Positions 9,925 through 18,542 of a stretch of 64,000 nt of DNA are shown here, piece after piece. The first letter of the stretch is position 1; each line of letters opens with the position of its first letter. Both the position numbers and the translations under genes were made by a program. The notes beneath the pieces were generated by a model, which was given only the letters and a program-made list of their open reading frames with translations, did not search any database and had not been told where the DNA came from. The DNA is taken from contig CAJTEN010000016.1 of the NCBI GenBank assembly GCA_910575245.1, positions 62,001 to 126,000 of the forward strand, in the 5' to 3' direction. Source of the DNA: Clostridia bacterium (GTDB lineage Bacteria; Bacillota; Clostridia; Lachnospirales; Lachnospiraceae).

Positions 9925-10279
9925 ATATGTTAGAAATGCTATGAAGGAGACTCACCCTGCAGGAAGCGACAGGAATACAGCGTCACCGACTGAGAGCGCT
10001 GTTTGTGGATGGCCGGGATCGGGAACACTCCGGAGCAGATTACCTGAATTGTATCACATTTATGGAGGACGCAGGATTTACCTGATGCAGGCGGGCGTAC
10101 AGTATATGACATATCTGTGAGAAGATACACTAGGGTAATACGTTGCACGCGTTAAGTGTTAAGAGTGGGTAAGGCGAAGAAACACCTTGTTGGAGGTGTC
10201 GGCTTATCAATGCGGGTGGTACCGCGGATAATCATGAATATCCGTCCCGGAATACAGAAATGTGTTCCGGGACTTTTTA
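9925..10279 (+). promoter_or_regulatory. T-box riboswitch leader of aspS-gatCAB
   Basis: The T-box antiterminator sequence GGGTGGTACCGCGG is at 10213-10226. A stem III-like hairpin (ACACCT/AGGTGT) lies upstream, and the terminator is at 10244-10278. Stem I occupies ~9950-10060. The probable specifier side reads GGGAACACTCCGGAG at 10021-10035 and holds GAA (Glu, 10023-10025) overlapping AAC (Asn, 10024-10026). A clostridial T-box that reads both Asn and Glu tRNAs has been described for this gene set, and this leader fits that scheme. GAAC is also common near specifier loops generally, so the exact specifier is an inference. A 76-codon open frame inside the leader is not a gene. Confidence 0.9.
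10244..10278 (+). terminator. T-box terminator hairpin
   Basis: Arms GTCCCGGAATAC (10244-10255) and GTGTTCCGGGAC (10262-10273), then TTTTT. Charged tRNA leaves this hairpin intact; uncharged tRNA would favour the T-box antiterminator just upstream. Confidence 0.9.
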
Positions 10280-10319
10280 TGTCTCCTGGAACATGATCAA
10301 CGGAAAGGAGACCAAAACA

Positions 10320-12071
10320 ATGACAATCAAAAACATCTACAGAGACGTAACTTTACAGCAGGTAAGCGAGGCCGACATCGGCAGAGAGATCCGGGTGGCG
10401 GGCTGGATCGAGAATATAAGGGACCACGGCGGCGTGTCTTTCGTGGATCTGCGTGATATGTACGGCGTGCTTCAGATTGTTATGCGCGATACCACATTGC
10501 TGGATGGATTGTCCAGAGAAATGAGCATATCCGTAGAGGGGCTGATCGAACACAGAGATGAGGAGACATACAATCCCAGAATTCCCACCGGAACGATCGA
10601 ACTGGAGGCACATAAGGTAGAGGTGCTTGGCAGAGTTTATAAGCAGCTTCCCTTTGAGATCATGACATCTAAAGAGACGAGAGAGGATGTCCGTCTGAAA
10701 TACCGGTATCTTGACCTGCGCAACCAGAAGGTGAAGGATAACATTATATTCCGCTCTAAAGTGATTGCCTATCTGCGCAAAAAAATGACGGAAATGGGAT
10801 TCCTGGAGATCCAGACGCCGATCCTGTGTGCTTCCTCACCGGAAGGGGCCAGAGATTATATCGTGCCGTCCAGGAAATATAAAGGTAAATTCTATGCACT
10901 TCCGCAGGCGCCGCAGCAATATAAACAGCTTTTGATGGTGTCCGGTTTTGACAGGTATTTTCAGATTGCCCCTTGTTTCCGGGATGAGGATGCCAGGGCT
11001 GACCGCTCTCCCGGGGAGTTCTACCAGCTGGATTTCGAGATGAGTTATGCAACCGAAGAGGATGTGTTCCGTGTGGGCGAGGAAGTACTTTCGGCGGCCT
11101 TCGAAAAATTTGCGCCGGAAGGCTATGAGATAACGAAGGCGCCCTATCCCGTGATCAGCTACAAACAGGCGATGCTGGAGTTCGGGACGGATAAACCGGA
11201 CCTGCGCAACCCGCTTCGTATCATTGACCTGACGGAATTCTTCCAGGCGTGCTCTTTCAAACCCTTCCATGGCAGGACAGTTCGCGCGATCAAGGTGCAT
11301 GCGGAAATGTCCAAGGGCTTCCACGAGAAGCTGCTGAGATTCGCGGTGGGGCTGGGCATGGGCGGTCTCGGGTATCTGGAAGTGGCAGAGGATATGAGTT
11401 ACAAGGGACCCATTGACAAGTTTATTCCGGAGGAAAAGAAGGGAGAACTGGCTTCCCTTGCGGGACTTGCAGCGGGGGATACGATCTTCTTCATCGCGGA
11501 TAAGGAAGAGCGGGCGGCATATTATGCGGGACAGATCCGTAATGAACTGGGAGAGAAACTGGAACTGACTGAGAAGCAGGCGTATCGTTTCTGCTACGTC
11601 AATGATTTCCCGATGTTTGAGCAAGATCCGGAGACGAAGCAGATCGGCTTCACCCATAACCCCTTCTCCATGCCTCAGGGCGGGCTGGAAGCGCTAAGCA
11701 CCATGGATCCGCTTGAGATCCTTGCTTATCAGTATGATATCGTATGCAACGGTGTGGAACTGTCCTCCGGCGCGGTACGTAACCATGATATGGAGGTAAT
11801 GGTCAAGGCCTTCGAAATAGCAGGTTATGATGAGGAGACCTTAAAGAATAAATTCGGGGCATTGTACAATGCATTCCAGTTTGGAGCGCCGCCTCACGCA
11901 GGTATGGCGCCGGGTGTTGACCGCATGCTCATGCTGCTTCGGAATGAGGAGAACATCCGGGAAGTCATCGCCTTCCCCATGAGCGGAACGGCTCAGGATC
12001 TGATGTGTGGCGCGCCTGATGATGTGACAGAACAGCAGCTTCGGGAAGTGCATATTAAGATCAGGGCGTAG
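10320..12071 (+). CDS. aspS: Aspartyl-tRNA synthetase, probably non-discriminating (Asp/Asn)
   Basis: A class II synthetase of 583 residues of the bacterial AspRS type. It has an N-terminal OB fold (~1-110), the catalytic core with EGARDYIVPSR and CFRDEDARADR, a GAD insert, and the C-terminal motif 3 region GVDRMLML. In the anticodon-binding fold it reads NIRDHGGV. The His here matches the residue reported for non-discriminating bacterial AspRS, where discriminating enzymes tend to have Leu. It heads an operon with gatC, gatA and gatB under a T-box, as expected for an enzyme that makes Asp-tRNA(Asn) for amidation. ATG 10320 follows AAGGAG. A second AspRS is at 33250. Confidence 0.92.
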   Translation: MTIKNIYRDVTLQQVSEADIGREIRVAGWIENIRDHGGVSFVDLRDMYGVLQIVMRDTTLLDGLSREMSISVEGLIEHRDEETYNPRIPTGTIELEAHKVEVLGRVYKQLPFEIMTSKETREDVRLKYRYLDLRNQKVKDNIIFRSKVIAYLRKKMTEMGFLEIQTPILCASSPEGARDYIVPSRKYKGKFYALPQAPQQYKQLLMVSGFDRYFQIAPCFRDEDARADRSPGEFYQLDFEMSYATEEDVFRVGEEVLSAAFEKFAPEGYEITKAPYPVISYKQAMLEFGTDKPDLRNPLRIIDLTEFFQACSFKPFHGRTVRAIKVHAEMSKGFHEKLLRFAVGLGMGGLGYLEVAEDMSYKGPIDKFIPEEKKGELASLAGLAAGDTIFFIADKEERAAYYAGQIRNELGEKLELTEKQAYRFCYVNDFPMFEQDPETKQIGFTHNPFSMPQGGLEALSTMDPLEILAYQYDIVCNGVELSSGAVRNHDMEVMVKAFEIAGYDEETLKNKFGALYNAFQFGAPPHAGMAPGVDRMLMLLRNEENIREVIAFPMSGTAQDLMCGAPDDVTEQQLREVHIKIRA

Positions 12072-12103
12072 CTACAGGAAAGGGCAGGAAGAAAGGATAA
12101 ATC

Positions 12104-12397
12104 ATGGCAAATATCATCAGTGACGAGACAATTGAATATGTGGGTATTCTGGCGAAGCTGGAATTGTCCGCTGAGGAGAAAGAACAGGCGAAGGCTGATA
12201 TGGGCAGGATGCTTGATTATATCGATAAGCTGGGCGAGCTGGATACCACCGGTGTAGAGCCGCTGTCCCATGTATTTCCGGTACAGAACGTGTTTCGGGA
12301 GGATGTGGTAACGAACAGTGACATGAGGGAAGAGTTGCTGGGCAATGCGCCGGAACAGAAGGATGGGATGTTCATGGTGCCGAGGACCTTCGAATGA
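12104..12397 (+). CDS. gatC: Asp-tRNA(Asn)/Glu-tRNA(Gln) amidotransferase subunit C
   Basis: 97 residues, the usual GatC size. Family features are [16 protein letters not shown] at the start, the [13 protein letters not shown] helix and the C-terminal MVPRTFE. GatC wraps around GatA and helps it bind GatB. The ATG follows GAAAGGATAAATC, 32 bases after aspS. A perfect 8-bp hairpin (12404-12424) lies between gatC and gatA and may tune expression. Confidence 0.95.
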   Translation: MANIISDETIEYVGILAKLELSAEEKEQAKADMGRMLDYIDKLGELDTTGVEPLSHVFPVQNVFREDVVTNSDMREELLGNAPEQKDGMFMVPRTFE

Positions 12398-12462
12398 GAC
12401 GGTGACAGCACGCACTGTGCTGTCGGGCAGTGTGTATAAGAGGAGAGGAGGCAGACTCTATA

Positions 12463-13971
12463 ATGAGTATCACGGATATGACAGCGGTGGAGGTGGCGGC
12501 TGCCATCAGGGCGGGGAAGATGACCGCCGTGGAAGCGGCAGAAGCCATGCTTGCCCGCATTGAGGAACAGGATAAGAGATACAACTGCTATGTGACGGTG
12601 GACCGTGCAGGCGCGCTGGCACAGGCAAGGGAAGTGCAGGCGAAGATCCGGGCGGGCGAGTTGACAGGACCGCTGGCAGGGGTGCCTGTGGCGGTCAAGG
12701 ATAATATGTGCACGGAAGGGCTGCTTACCACATGCTCTTCTAAGATATTGGGTAATTTCGTGCCGGCCTACACGGCAGAGGCAGTGTTGAAGCTTAAGGA
12801 AGCAGGAGCCGTGATCCTGGGTAAAACCAATATGGATGAGTTTGCCATGGGATCTACCACCGAGACTTCGGCTTACGGCGTGACGAGAAACCCCTGGAAT
12901 ACCGGGCATGTACCGGGCGGTTCTTCCGGCGGTTCCGCGGCGGCGGTGGCGGCGGGGGAATGCTGTTACGCACTGGGCTCCGACACCGGCGGCTCTATCA
13001 GACAGCCTGCATCCTATTGCGGCGTTGTGGGTATGAAGCCGACTTACGGGACGGTGTCCCGTTACGGATTGATTGCCTACGGTTCTTCTTTGGACCAGAT
13101 CGGTCCGCTTACTAAGGATGTGACGGACTGTGCGGCGGTGCTGGAGGCCATCGCCTCCCACGATGAGAAGGACTCCACATCCGTGGAAAGACAGGATACC
13201 GACTTTACGTCCGCACTGGTGGAGGATGTGAAGGGGATGCGCATCGGTATTCCCAATGACTATCTCGGCGACGGGCTCGATGAGGAAGTGAAGGCGGCGG
13301 TTCTGAAAGCGGCGGCGGATCTGGAGGGTAAAGGCGCCGTGGTGGAACGCTTTGATTTAAGCCTGGTGGAATATGCGATTCCCACTTACTATACCATCGC
13401 GGCGGCAGAGGCAAGCTCGAATCTGGAACGGTTCGACGGCATCAAATACGGGTATCGGACCGAAGCGTATGCAGGGCTTCACAGCATGTATAAGAAATCA
13501 CGCTCCGAGGGCTTCGGCGAGGAAGTGAAACGCCGTATCATGCTGGGATCCTTCGTGTTAAGCTCCGGTTACTATGACGCCTACTATCTGAAAGCGCTGC
13601 GTGTAAAAGCGCTGATCAAGAAGGCCTTCGATGAAGCTTTCGCAAAATATGATGTGATCCTGGGGCCGGTGGCGCCCACGACGGCGCCTGAGCTGGGTTA
13701 TAGTCTCTTGGATCCGATCAGGATGTATCTGGGCGATATCTATACGATCGCCGTCAATCTTGCGGGGCTGCCGGGCATCAGCCTGCCCTGCGGCATAGAC
13801 AAAAACGGGCTTCCCATCGGGCTGCAGTTGATCGGTGACTGTTTTCAGGAGAAAAAGCTGATTCAGACAGCTTACACTTATGAAAGGCTCAGGGGGGGCT
13901 TCCCATCAGGGAAAGACCAGGAAATTAACAGTCCAGAGCCGGACGAAAAGGAGGAATGCCGTCATGAGTAA
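12463..13971 (+). CDS. gatA: Asp-tRNA(Asn)/Glu-tRNA(Gln) amidotransferase subunit A
   Basis: The glutaminase subunit; it frees ammonia from glutamine for tRNA amidation. 502 residues of the amidase signature family. The catalytic Lys is in PVAVKDNM, and the Ser-cisSer pair is in the glycine/serine-rich stretch PGGSSGGSAAAVAAG and the following SDTGGSIRQPAS. ATG 12463 follows GGAGAGGAGG; a frame open from 12430 has no ribosome site. Its stop overlaps the gatB start by 8 bases, indicating coupled translation. Near the 3' end is a run of seven G inside the coding sequence. Confidence 0.96.
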   Translation: MSITDMTAVEVAAAIRAGKMTAVEAAEAMLARIEEQDKRYNCYVTVDRAGALAQAREVQAKIRAGELTGPLAGVPVAVKDNMCTEGLLTTCSSKILGNFVPAYTAEAVLKLKEAGAVILGKTNMDEFAMGSTTETSAYGVTRNPWNTGHVPGGSSGGSAAAVAAGECCYALGSDTGGSIRQPASYCGVVGMKPTYGTVSRYGLIAYGSSLDQIGPLTKDVTDCAAVLEAIASHDEKDSTSVERQDTDFTSALVEDVKGMRIGIPNDYLGDGLDEEVKAAVLKAAADLEGKGAVVERFDLSLVEYAIPTYYTIAAAEASSNLERFDGIKYGYRTEAYAGLHSMYKKSRSEGFGEEVKRRIMLGSFVLSSGYYDAYYLKALRVKALIKKAFDEAFAKYDVILGPVAPTTAPELGYSLLDPIRMYLGDIYTIAVNLAGLPGISLPCGIDKNGLPIGLQLIGDCFQEKKLIQTAYTYERLRGGFPSGKDQEINSPEPDEKEECRHE

Positions 13972-15424
13972 AATGTTGCAGGACGAACTTTCAAATTACG
14001 AGACTGTCATCGGTCTGGAAGTGCATGTGGAGCTTGCCACGAAGACAAAGATATTCTGCGGCTGTTCCACTGCGTTCGGCGCGGAGCCGAATACTCAGAC
14101 ATGCCCGGTGTGTACCGGTATGCCGGGCTCCCTTCCGGTATTGAATAAGCAGGTGCTGGAATATGCGATTGCAGTAGGGCTTGCCACGGACTGTGAAATT
14201 ACCAGATATGCCAAATTTGACAGGAAGAATTATTTCTATCCGGATAACCCGCAGAACTACCAGATCTCTCAGCTTTATCTGCCGATCTGCCGTAACGGCG
14301 GCGTGGAAATCGAGACGGAAGAAGGTGGAGTAAAGACCGTGGGGATCCATGAGATTCATATGGAGGAAGACGCCGGCAAGCTGATTCATGACGAGTGGGA
14401 GGACTGTTCACTGGTGGATTACAACCGTTCCGGCGTGCCCCTCATAGAGATCGTGTCAGAGCCGGATATGCGCAGCGCGGAAGAAGTCATTGCCTATCTG
14501 GAGAAACTGCGGTTGATCATTCAGTATCTTGGGGCTTCGGACTGTAAACTGCAGGAAGGATCCATGCGTGCGGACGTGAATCTGTCTGTGCGGAAGACGG
14601 GCGCCGCACAGTTCGGCACCAGAACCGAGATGAAGAACCTGAATTCTTTCAAGGCAATCGCCAGGGCGATTGCGGGTGAGACGAAGCGGCAGATTGACCT
14701 GATCGAGTCCGGTGAAAAAGTAATACAGGAGACCAGGAGATGGGATGATACGAAGGGAGAGTCCTATGCCATGAGAAGCAAGGAGGATGCTCAGGATTAC
14801 CGTTACTTCCCGGATCCGGATCTGGTGCCTGTGGCGGTGAGCGAGGAAATGCTGGAGCAGATCAGGGCGAAGCAGCCGGAATTCCGTAATGAGAAAATGA
14901 AACGGTACAAAGAGGAGTTCGATATTCCGGATTATGATATTGAGATTATTACGGGTTCCAAGCATATGGCAGATTTGTTCGAGGCGGCCACGGCAATCTG
15001 CGGCCAGCCCAAGAAGGTATCCAACTGGCTGATGGGGGAGACGATGCGCCTGATGAAGGAAAAGGAGACGGACGCCCAGGATCTTTCGTTTTCTCCGGAA
15101 AATCTGGCGAAGCTGATCGGGCTGGCGGATGCCAAAGTGATCAACGGTTCCGTAGCCAAGGAAGTCTTCGAGGTAATGTTTGAGGAGGATATTGATCCGG
15201 AACAGTATGTGGAAGAGAAGGGGCTTAGGACCGTCAATGACGAAGGCGCCCTGCGGAAAACGATCGCGGAAGTTATTGCCGCCAATCCCCGGTCGGTGGA
15301 GGACTATCGAAACGGAAAAGAAAAAGCCATTGGTTTCCTGGTAGGGCAGACCATGAAAGCGATGAAAGGGAAGGCGGATCCCGGAGCGGTAAATCAGATC
15401 TTAAGAGAAGAGTGCCGTAAGTAA
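13964..15424 (+). CDS. gatB: Asp-tRNA(Asn)/Glu-tRNA(Gln) amidotransferase subunit B
   Basis: The kinase/tRNA-binding subunit, which activates the tRNA-bound Asp or Glu and amidates it with ammonia from GatA. 486 residues. ETVIGLEVHVEL opens the cradle domain, and zinc-type cysteines lie in FCGCSTAFG and CPVCTGMPG. The helical YqeY-like tail at ~410-486 binds tRNA. ATG 13964 follows AAAGGAGG and overlaps the end of gatA. Last gene of the T-box operon; it meets the AraC gene tail-to-tail 10 bases on with no clear terminator between them. Confidence 0.96.
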   Translation: MSKMLQDELSNYETVIGLEVHVELATKTKIFCGCSTAFGAEPNTQTCPVCTGMPGSLPVLNKQVLEYAIAVGLATDCEITRYAKFDRKNYFYPDNPQNYQISQLYLPICRNGGVEIETEEGGVKTVGIHEIHMEEDAGKLIHDEWEDCSLVDYNRSGVPLIEIVSEPDMRSAEEVIAYLEKLRLIIQYLGASDCKLQEGSMRADVNLSVRKTGAAQFGTRTEMKNLNSFKAIARAIAGETKRQIDLIESGEKVIQETRRWDDTKGESYAMRSKEDAQDYRYFPDPDLVPVAVSEEMLEQIRAKQPEFRNEKMKRYKEEFDIPDYDIEIITGSKHMADLFEAATAICGQPKKVSNWLMGETMRLMKEKETDAQDLSFSPENLAKLIGLADAKVINGSVAKEVFEVMFEEDIDPEQYVEEKGLRTVNDEGALRKTIAEVIAANPRSVEDYRNGKEKAIGFLVGQTMKAMKGKADPGAVNQILREECRK

Positions 15425-15434
15425 TGCCCTCTTT

Positions 15435-16310
15435 TCATGGAGTGTTTGTGGATCCGCGGTACTGTTTCGGCGTGTAGCCCACATATTTTTTAAACTGCCT
15501 GTTGAAATTAGACAGGTTCTGGAAACCGCAGGCGAATGCGATTTCCAGAGAAGGCGCCGTGGAATTGCGCAGCATCTCGCAGGCAAGCTTGATCCTGAGC
15601 TGAATGATATATTCCATGGCGCTGATTCCCACCATTTTTTTGAAGCAGTACATGAAATAGCTCCTGCTTAAGTGGGCCATCTGCGCCAGCTGTTCTATGC
15701 TGATGGCTTCTCTGTAATTAAGGTTAATAAATACCAGCGCTTCCCGAATATTCTCCATCTGATTCTCATCCTGATTTTTGACGGTCGTAATACATCCGGT
15801 TTCTTGCAACAGCCACAGGAAGCGGAGCAGTTCGCTCTTCATATGCAGGTCGGCGGCCGGTGAATTTTCTTTGACACAGATAAAAATCTGTTCTACGCAT
15901 TGCCTGATCTCTCCGTATGCTGCGTGACTTCCGGAAATGGGCAGAAGAATCTCGCGGTTTCCGTTGATGATCGGTTCCATAAAGGAAATCCCGCACCGTT
16001 CTTCTTTACCGATTCCAAGCAGTTCTTCCCGAAACACCAGCGTGTTGTAAACCTGCAAATCGTCCCCATAGGGGTAGAGTGCATGAAGCCTGTTGGGCGG
16101 AATCAGGATAATATCGCCGGCATCTGCGATAAACTTGTCTTCTCCGCAGGTGAATTCACTTTTGCCGCTTACGATATAATTCAGCTCGAACTCATTATGC
16201 CAGTGCGGGGGTACGAGCGGAAACTGGTCAGGCACCCTGCAGGCGAAGAAATCATAGGGGATTCTGACGGAACCGTGCTTTCTTTTTTCTTTGGAAGATG
16301 TTGTATTCAT
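15435..16310 (-). CDS. AraC-family transcription regulator with cupin sensor domain
   Basis: 291 residues. The N-terminal half is a sugar-sensing cupin (PPHWHNEFELNYIVSG). The C-terminal ~100 residues hold two helix-turn-helix motifs (SIEQLAQMAHLSRSYF and LEIAFACGFQNLSNFNRQFKKYVG). The start at 16310 has AAAGGA upstream; a frame open to 16373 would place its start upstream of a GATAAT-like -10 (TGGGATAAT). It is divergent from the GH13 gene, so that glucosidase is its likely target. AraC proteins of this layout are usually activators of sugar genes. Confidence 0.88.
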   Translation of the reverse strand: MNTTSSKEKRKHGSVRIPYDFFACRVPDQFPLVPPHWHNEFELNYIVSGKSEFTCGEDKFIADAGDIILIPPNRLHALYPYGDDLQVYNTLVFREELLGIGKEERCGISFMEPIINGNREILLPISGSHAAYGEIRQCVEQIFICVKENSPAADLHMKSELLRFLWLLQETGCITTVKNQDENQMENIREALVFINLNYREAISIEQLAQMAHLSRSYFMYCFKKMVGISAMEYIIQLRIKLACEMLRNSTAPSLEIAFACGFQNLSNFNRQFKKYVGYTPKQYRGSTNTP

Positions 16311-16407
16311 TTCGTAATCCTTTCCGGAAGGGCAATTATCCCATATATAGGCCGGGAATTGTGTAATTGTCATAAGAGCCGTCAGAAAACGTCGGTACTT
16401 AGGAACT

Positions 16408-16549
16408 GTCCATTAATAACTTGTGCATTTGACTTGTCTAAATCCGTACAGTCTGCGTTGTCATCAGTCGACGTACCCTGGTACGCCTCCTTCTTCTGCC
16501 TTGCCTGTGCGAATTTATCCTGCGTCATCTGCACAAGTTATTTTCGGAC
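16408..16549. repeat. Dispersed palindromic repeat E, copy 1
   Basis: Perfect 13-bp outer arms (16415-16427 and 16530-16542), with GTCC/GGAC further out, enclose a core. The core shares ACTTGTCTRAAT, CTGCCTTGC and AATTTATCCTGCGT with copy 2 at 35105. The arm sequence differs completely from copy 2, but each copy is self-complementary. A small inner hairpin (GTAC/GTAC) sits where copy 2 has GATGC/GCATC. It lies in the divergent AraC-GH13 region. Not a gene. Confidence 0.7.
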
Positions 16550-16692
16550 ACTTCCTTAGAGGAGTATCTTTAAACTGTAAAGTACTATAGTATCATTTTT
16601 CAGTATTATAGCAGTAGTCTCAAGCATGTTCTAAGATTATTATATCATTATAAGAAGTGAACGCAAATCAAATTCTGAAAGGAGACCATGAA

Positions 16693-18234
16693 ATGTCAAA
16701 GTGGCTTGACAACGCAATCTTTTACGAAATTTATCCTCAGTCTTTCAAGGATACGAACAGCGACGGAATCGGAGATTTCAACGGAATTATCGAGAAACTG
16801 GACTACATCAAAGAATTGGGATGCAACGCGATCTGGATGAACCCGTGTTTTGAATCACCCTTCGGAGACGCCGGATATGATGTGGCGGATTATTGTAAGG
16901 CGGCGCCCCGGTATGGCACCAATGATGATCTGAAGCGTCTTTTCGACGAGGTACATAAACGGGATATGCATATACTGCTGGATCTCGTTCCCGGCCATAC
17001 TTCCGTGGAACACCCCTGGTTCAAGGAATCCATGAAACCGGGGAGGAATGAGTATACCGACCGCTATGTGTGGACCGACTGTGTCTGGGAAGAACCCAAG
17101 GGTATGGGAAGTCTGCGCGGAATTTCTGACAGGGACGGTTCCTGTGCAGTGAATTTCTTCTCCAACCAGCCTTCCCTGAATTACGGTTTTTACAAACCGG
17201 ATCGGCCCTGGCAGCAGTCCATGGAGGATCCCGGCCCGCAGGCAACAGTGGCCGCGCTGAAAGACGTTATGCGCTTCTGGCTGAAGATGGGCTGTGACGG
17301 CTTCCGCGTAGATATGGCGGGCTCCCTCGTAAAACATGATGAGGAGGGCAAAGGCACCGTGAAGCTCTGGCAGGGTATCCGCGCTTTCCTGGATCAGGAA
17401 TTCCCGGACGCTGCCATGGTATCTGAGTGGAGTAAGCCGAAGAATTCTCTGTCAGGCGGATTCCATATGGACTTCATACTGTTTGGCGGCCCTGATGACC
17501 CTAATAACCTGTTCCGTTCTCCGGAACCCTTCTTCGCCAGCCGTGGAAAAGGCGATATTTCGAAGTTTGTAAGGAAATATAAAGAGGATTACGAAGAGAC
17601 GGCACGCAAGGGCTTGATCTGTATTCCCTCCGGTAATCATGACGTGGACCGTCTGGCAAGACATTTGCATGGCGATGAGCTGAAATTTGCTTTCGCATTC
17701 CTGCTTTCCATGCCCGGAGCGCCTTTTATTTATTACGGAGATGAGATCGGCATGCGTTATGTGGAAGGTCTGCATTCCGTGGAGGGCGGCTATAACAGAA
17801 CCGGTTCCCGTTCTCCCATGCAGTGGGATGACGGTGTGAATGCCGGATTCAGTCTTGCCAGCAAAGAGAAGCTGTATATTCCGATGGATGAGAGCAAGGA
17901 CCGTCCTACGGTACAGAATCAGATGGCGGACGAGACATCTTTGTATCACGAAGTGAAGAGACTGATTGCACTGCGCCAGGCACATCCGGCGTTACAGAGC
18001 AAAGGGGAGATTGATTTCCTCTATGCGGAAGAGAATGCTTATCCGCTGGCTTTCCTCCGAAGCGCGGGGGATGAGAAGATACTTGTGGCCATCAACCCCT
18101 CAGACAGGGATACAGCATTTGACTGTGCTTACGGTTTAGGAAAGGAACTGTATACGTTCGGTGGCAAAATGAGTGCTGCGGAGGGTAAGATCACTGTGCC
18201 TGCAGGGACATTCGGATTCTACCTGGCAGGATAG
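16693..18234 (+). CDS. GH13 alpha-glucosidase/oligosaccharide hydrolase
   Basis: 513 residues, cytoplasmic (no signal peptide), a (beta/alpha)8 alpha-amylase-family hydrolase. Conserved regions include FYEIYPQSFKDTNSDGIGDF and GYDVADY. The catalytic triad is predicted as nucleophile Asp207 in GFRVDMAG, acid/base Glu245 in MVSEWSK, and Asp317 in GNHDVDR. It likely splits small alpha-glucosides; the exact linkage cannot be read. ATG 16693 is 8 bases after GAAAGGAG. It is divergent from an AraC regulator, has its own terminator, and no transporter adjoins it. Confidence 0.9.
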   Translation: MSKWLDNAIFYEIYPQSFKDTNSDGIGDFNGIIEKLDYIKELGCNAIWMNPCFESPFGDAGYDVADYCKAAPRYGTNDDLKRLFDEVHKRDMHILLDLVPGHTSVEHPWFKESMKPGRNEYTDRYVWTDCVWEEPKGMGSLRGISDRDGSCAVNFFSNQPSLNYGFYKPDRPWQQSMEDPGPQATVAALKDVMRFWLKMGCDGFRVDMAGSLVKHDEEGKGTVKLWQGIRAFLDQEFPDAAMVSEWSKPKNSLSGGFHMDFILFGGPDDPNNLFRSPEPFFASRGKGDISKFVRKYKEDYEETARKGLICIPSGNHDVDRLARHLHGDELKFAFAFLLSMPGAPFIYYGDEIGMRYVEGLHSVEGGYNRTGSRSPMQWDDGVNAGFSLASKEKLYIPMDESKDRPTVQNQMADETSLYHEVKRLIALRQAHPALQSKGEIDFLYAEENAYPLAFLRSAGDEKILVAINPSDRDTAFDCAYGLGKELYTFGGKMSAAEGKITVPAGTFGFYLAG

Positions 18235-18286
18235 GCTATGGCGGCTTACGGTATGTATGCCGTAACATGATATAGGGAGCAAGAAG

Positions 18287-18320
18287 GCCTGTTGTCTGTT
18301 TTTACGGATGACAGGCTTTT
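18287..18320 (+). terminator. Terminator of the GH13 gene
   Basis: 10-bp stem 18287-18296/18307-18316 with two G-U pairs, followed by TTTT. A smaller TTACGG/CCGTAA hairpin lies just upstream. Confidence 0.65.
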
Positions 18321-18405
18321 CCATGCCTGTAACGGGCCGGAGGCCACGGCAGGTATTCCCGGGAAAAGGTATGAGGATAGATCAAATTCTGTTCACAATA
18401 GGTCA

Positions 18406-18434
18406 TTGAGTCGTTATTGGCAGTTTGCTAGTAT
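18406..18434 (+). promoter_or_regulatory. Candidate promoter of the GH3 gene
   Basis: TTGAGT at 18406-18411, 17 bases ending TTGC, TAGTAT at 18429-18434. A TTGACA at 18494-18499 has no good -10 before the gene. Confidence 0.45.
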
Positions 18435-18542
18435 AAAAAAGACGAAATGGTTCATGTATTGTTATGCCGCCGATGGCGGCATGGGCGGCATGGTTGACAA
18501 ATATAGTTTCTTACTTGAGGGATACAGGAAGGAGAGAAGAGG

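Noticed and set aside
9890-10120. 76-codon open frame before aspS
   Set aside because: It lies within the T-box leader and has no ribosome site or protein-like character.
13890-13905. Run of seven G near the end of gatA as a phase switch
   Set aside because: It is short and inside a housekeeping gene; a frameshift here would only alter the last residues.
15900-16559. 219-codon plus-strand frame opposite the AraC gene
   Set aside because: The AraC frame has clear cupin and helix-turn-helix motifs; this one has none and runs through repeat E.
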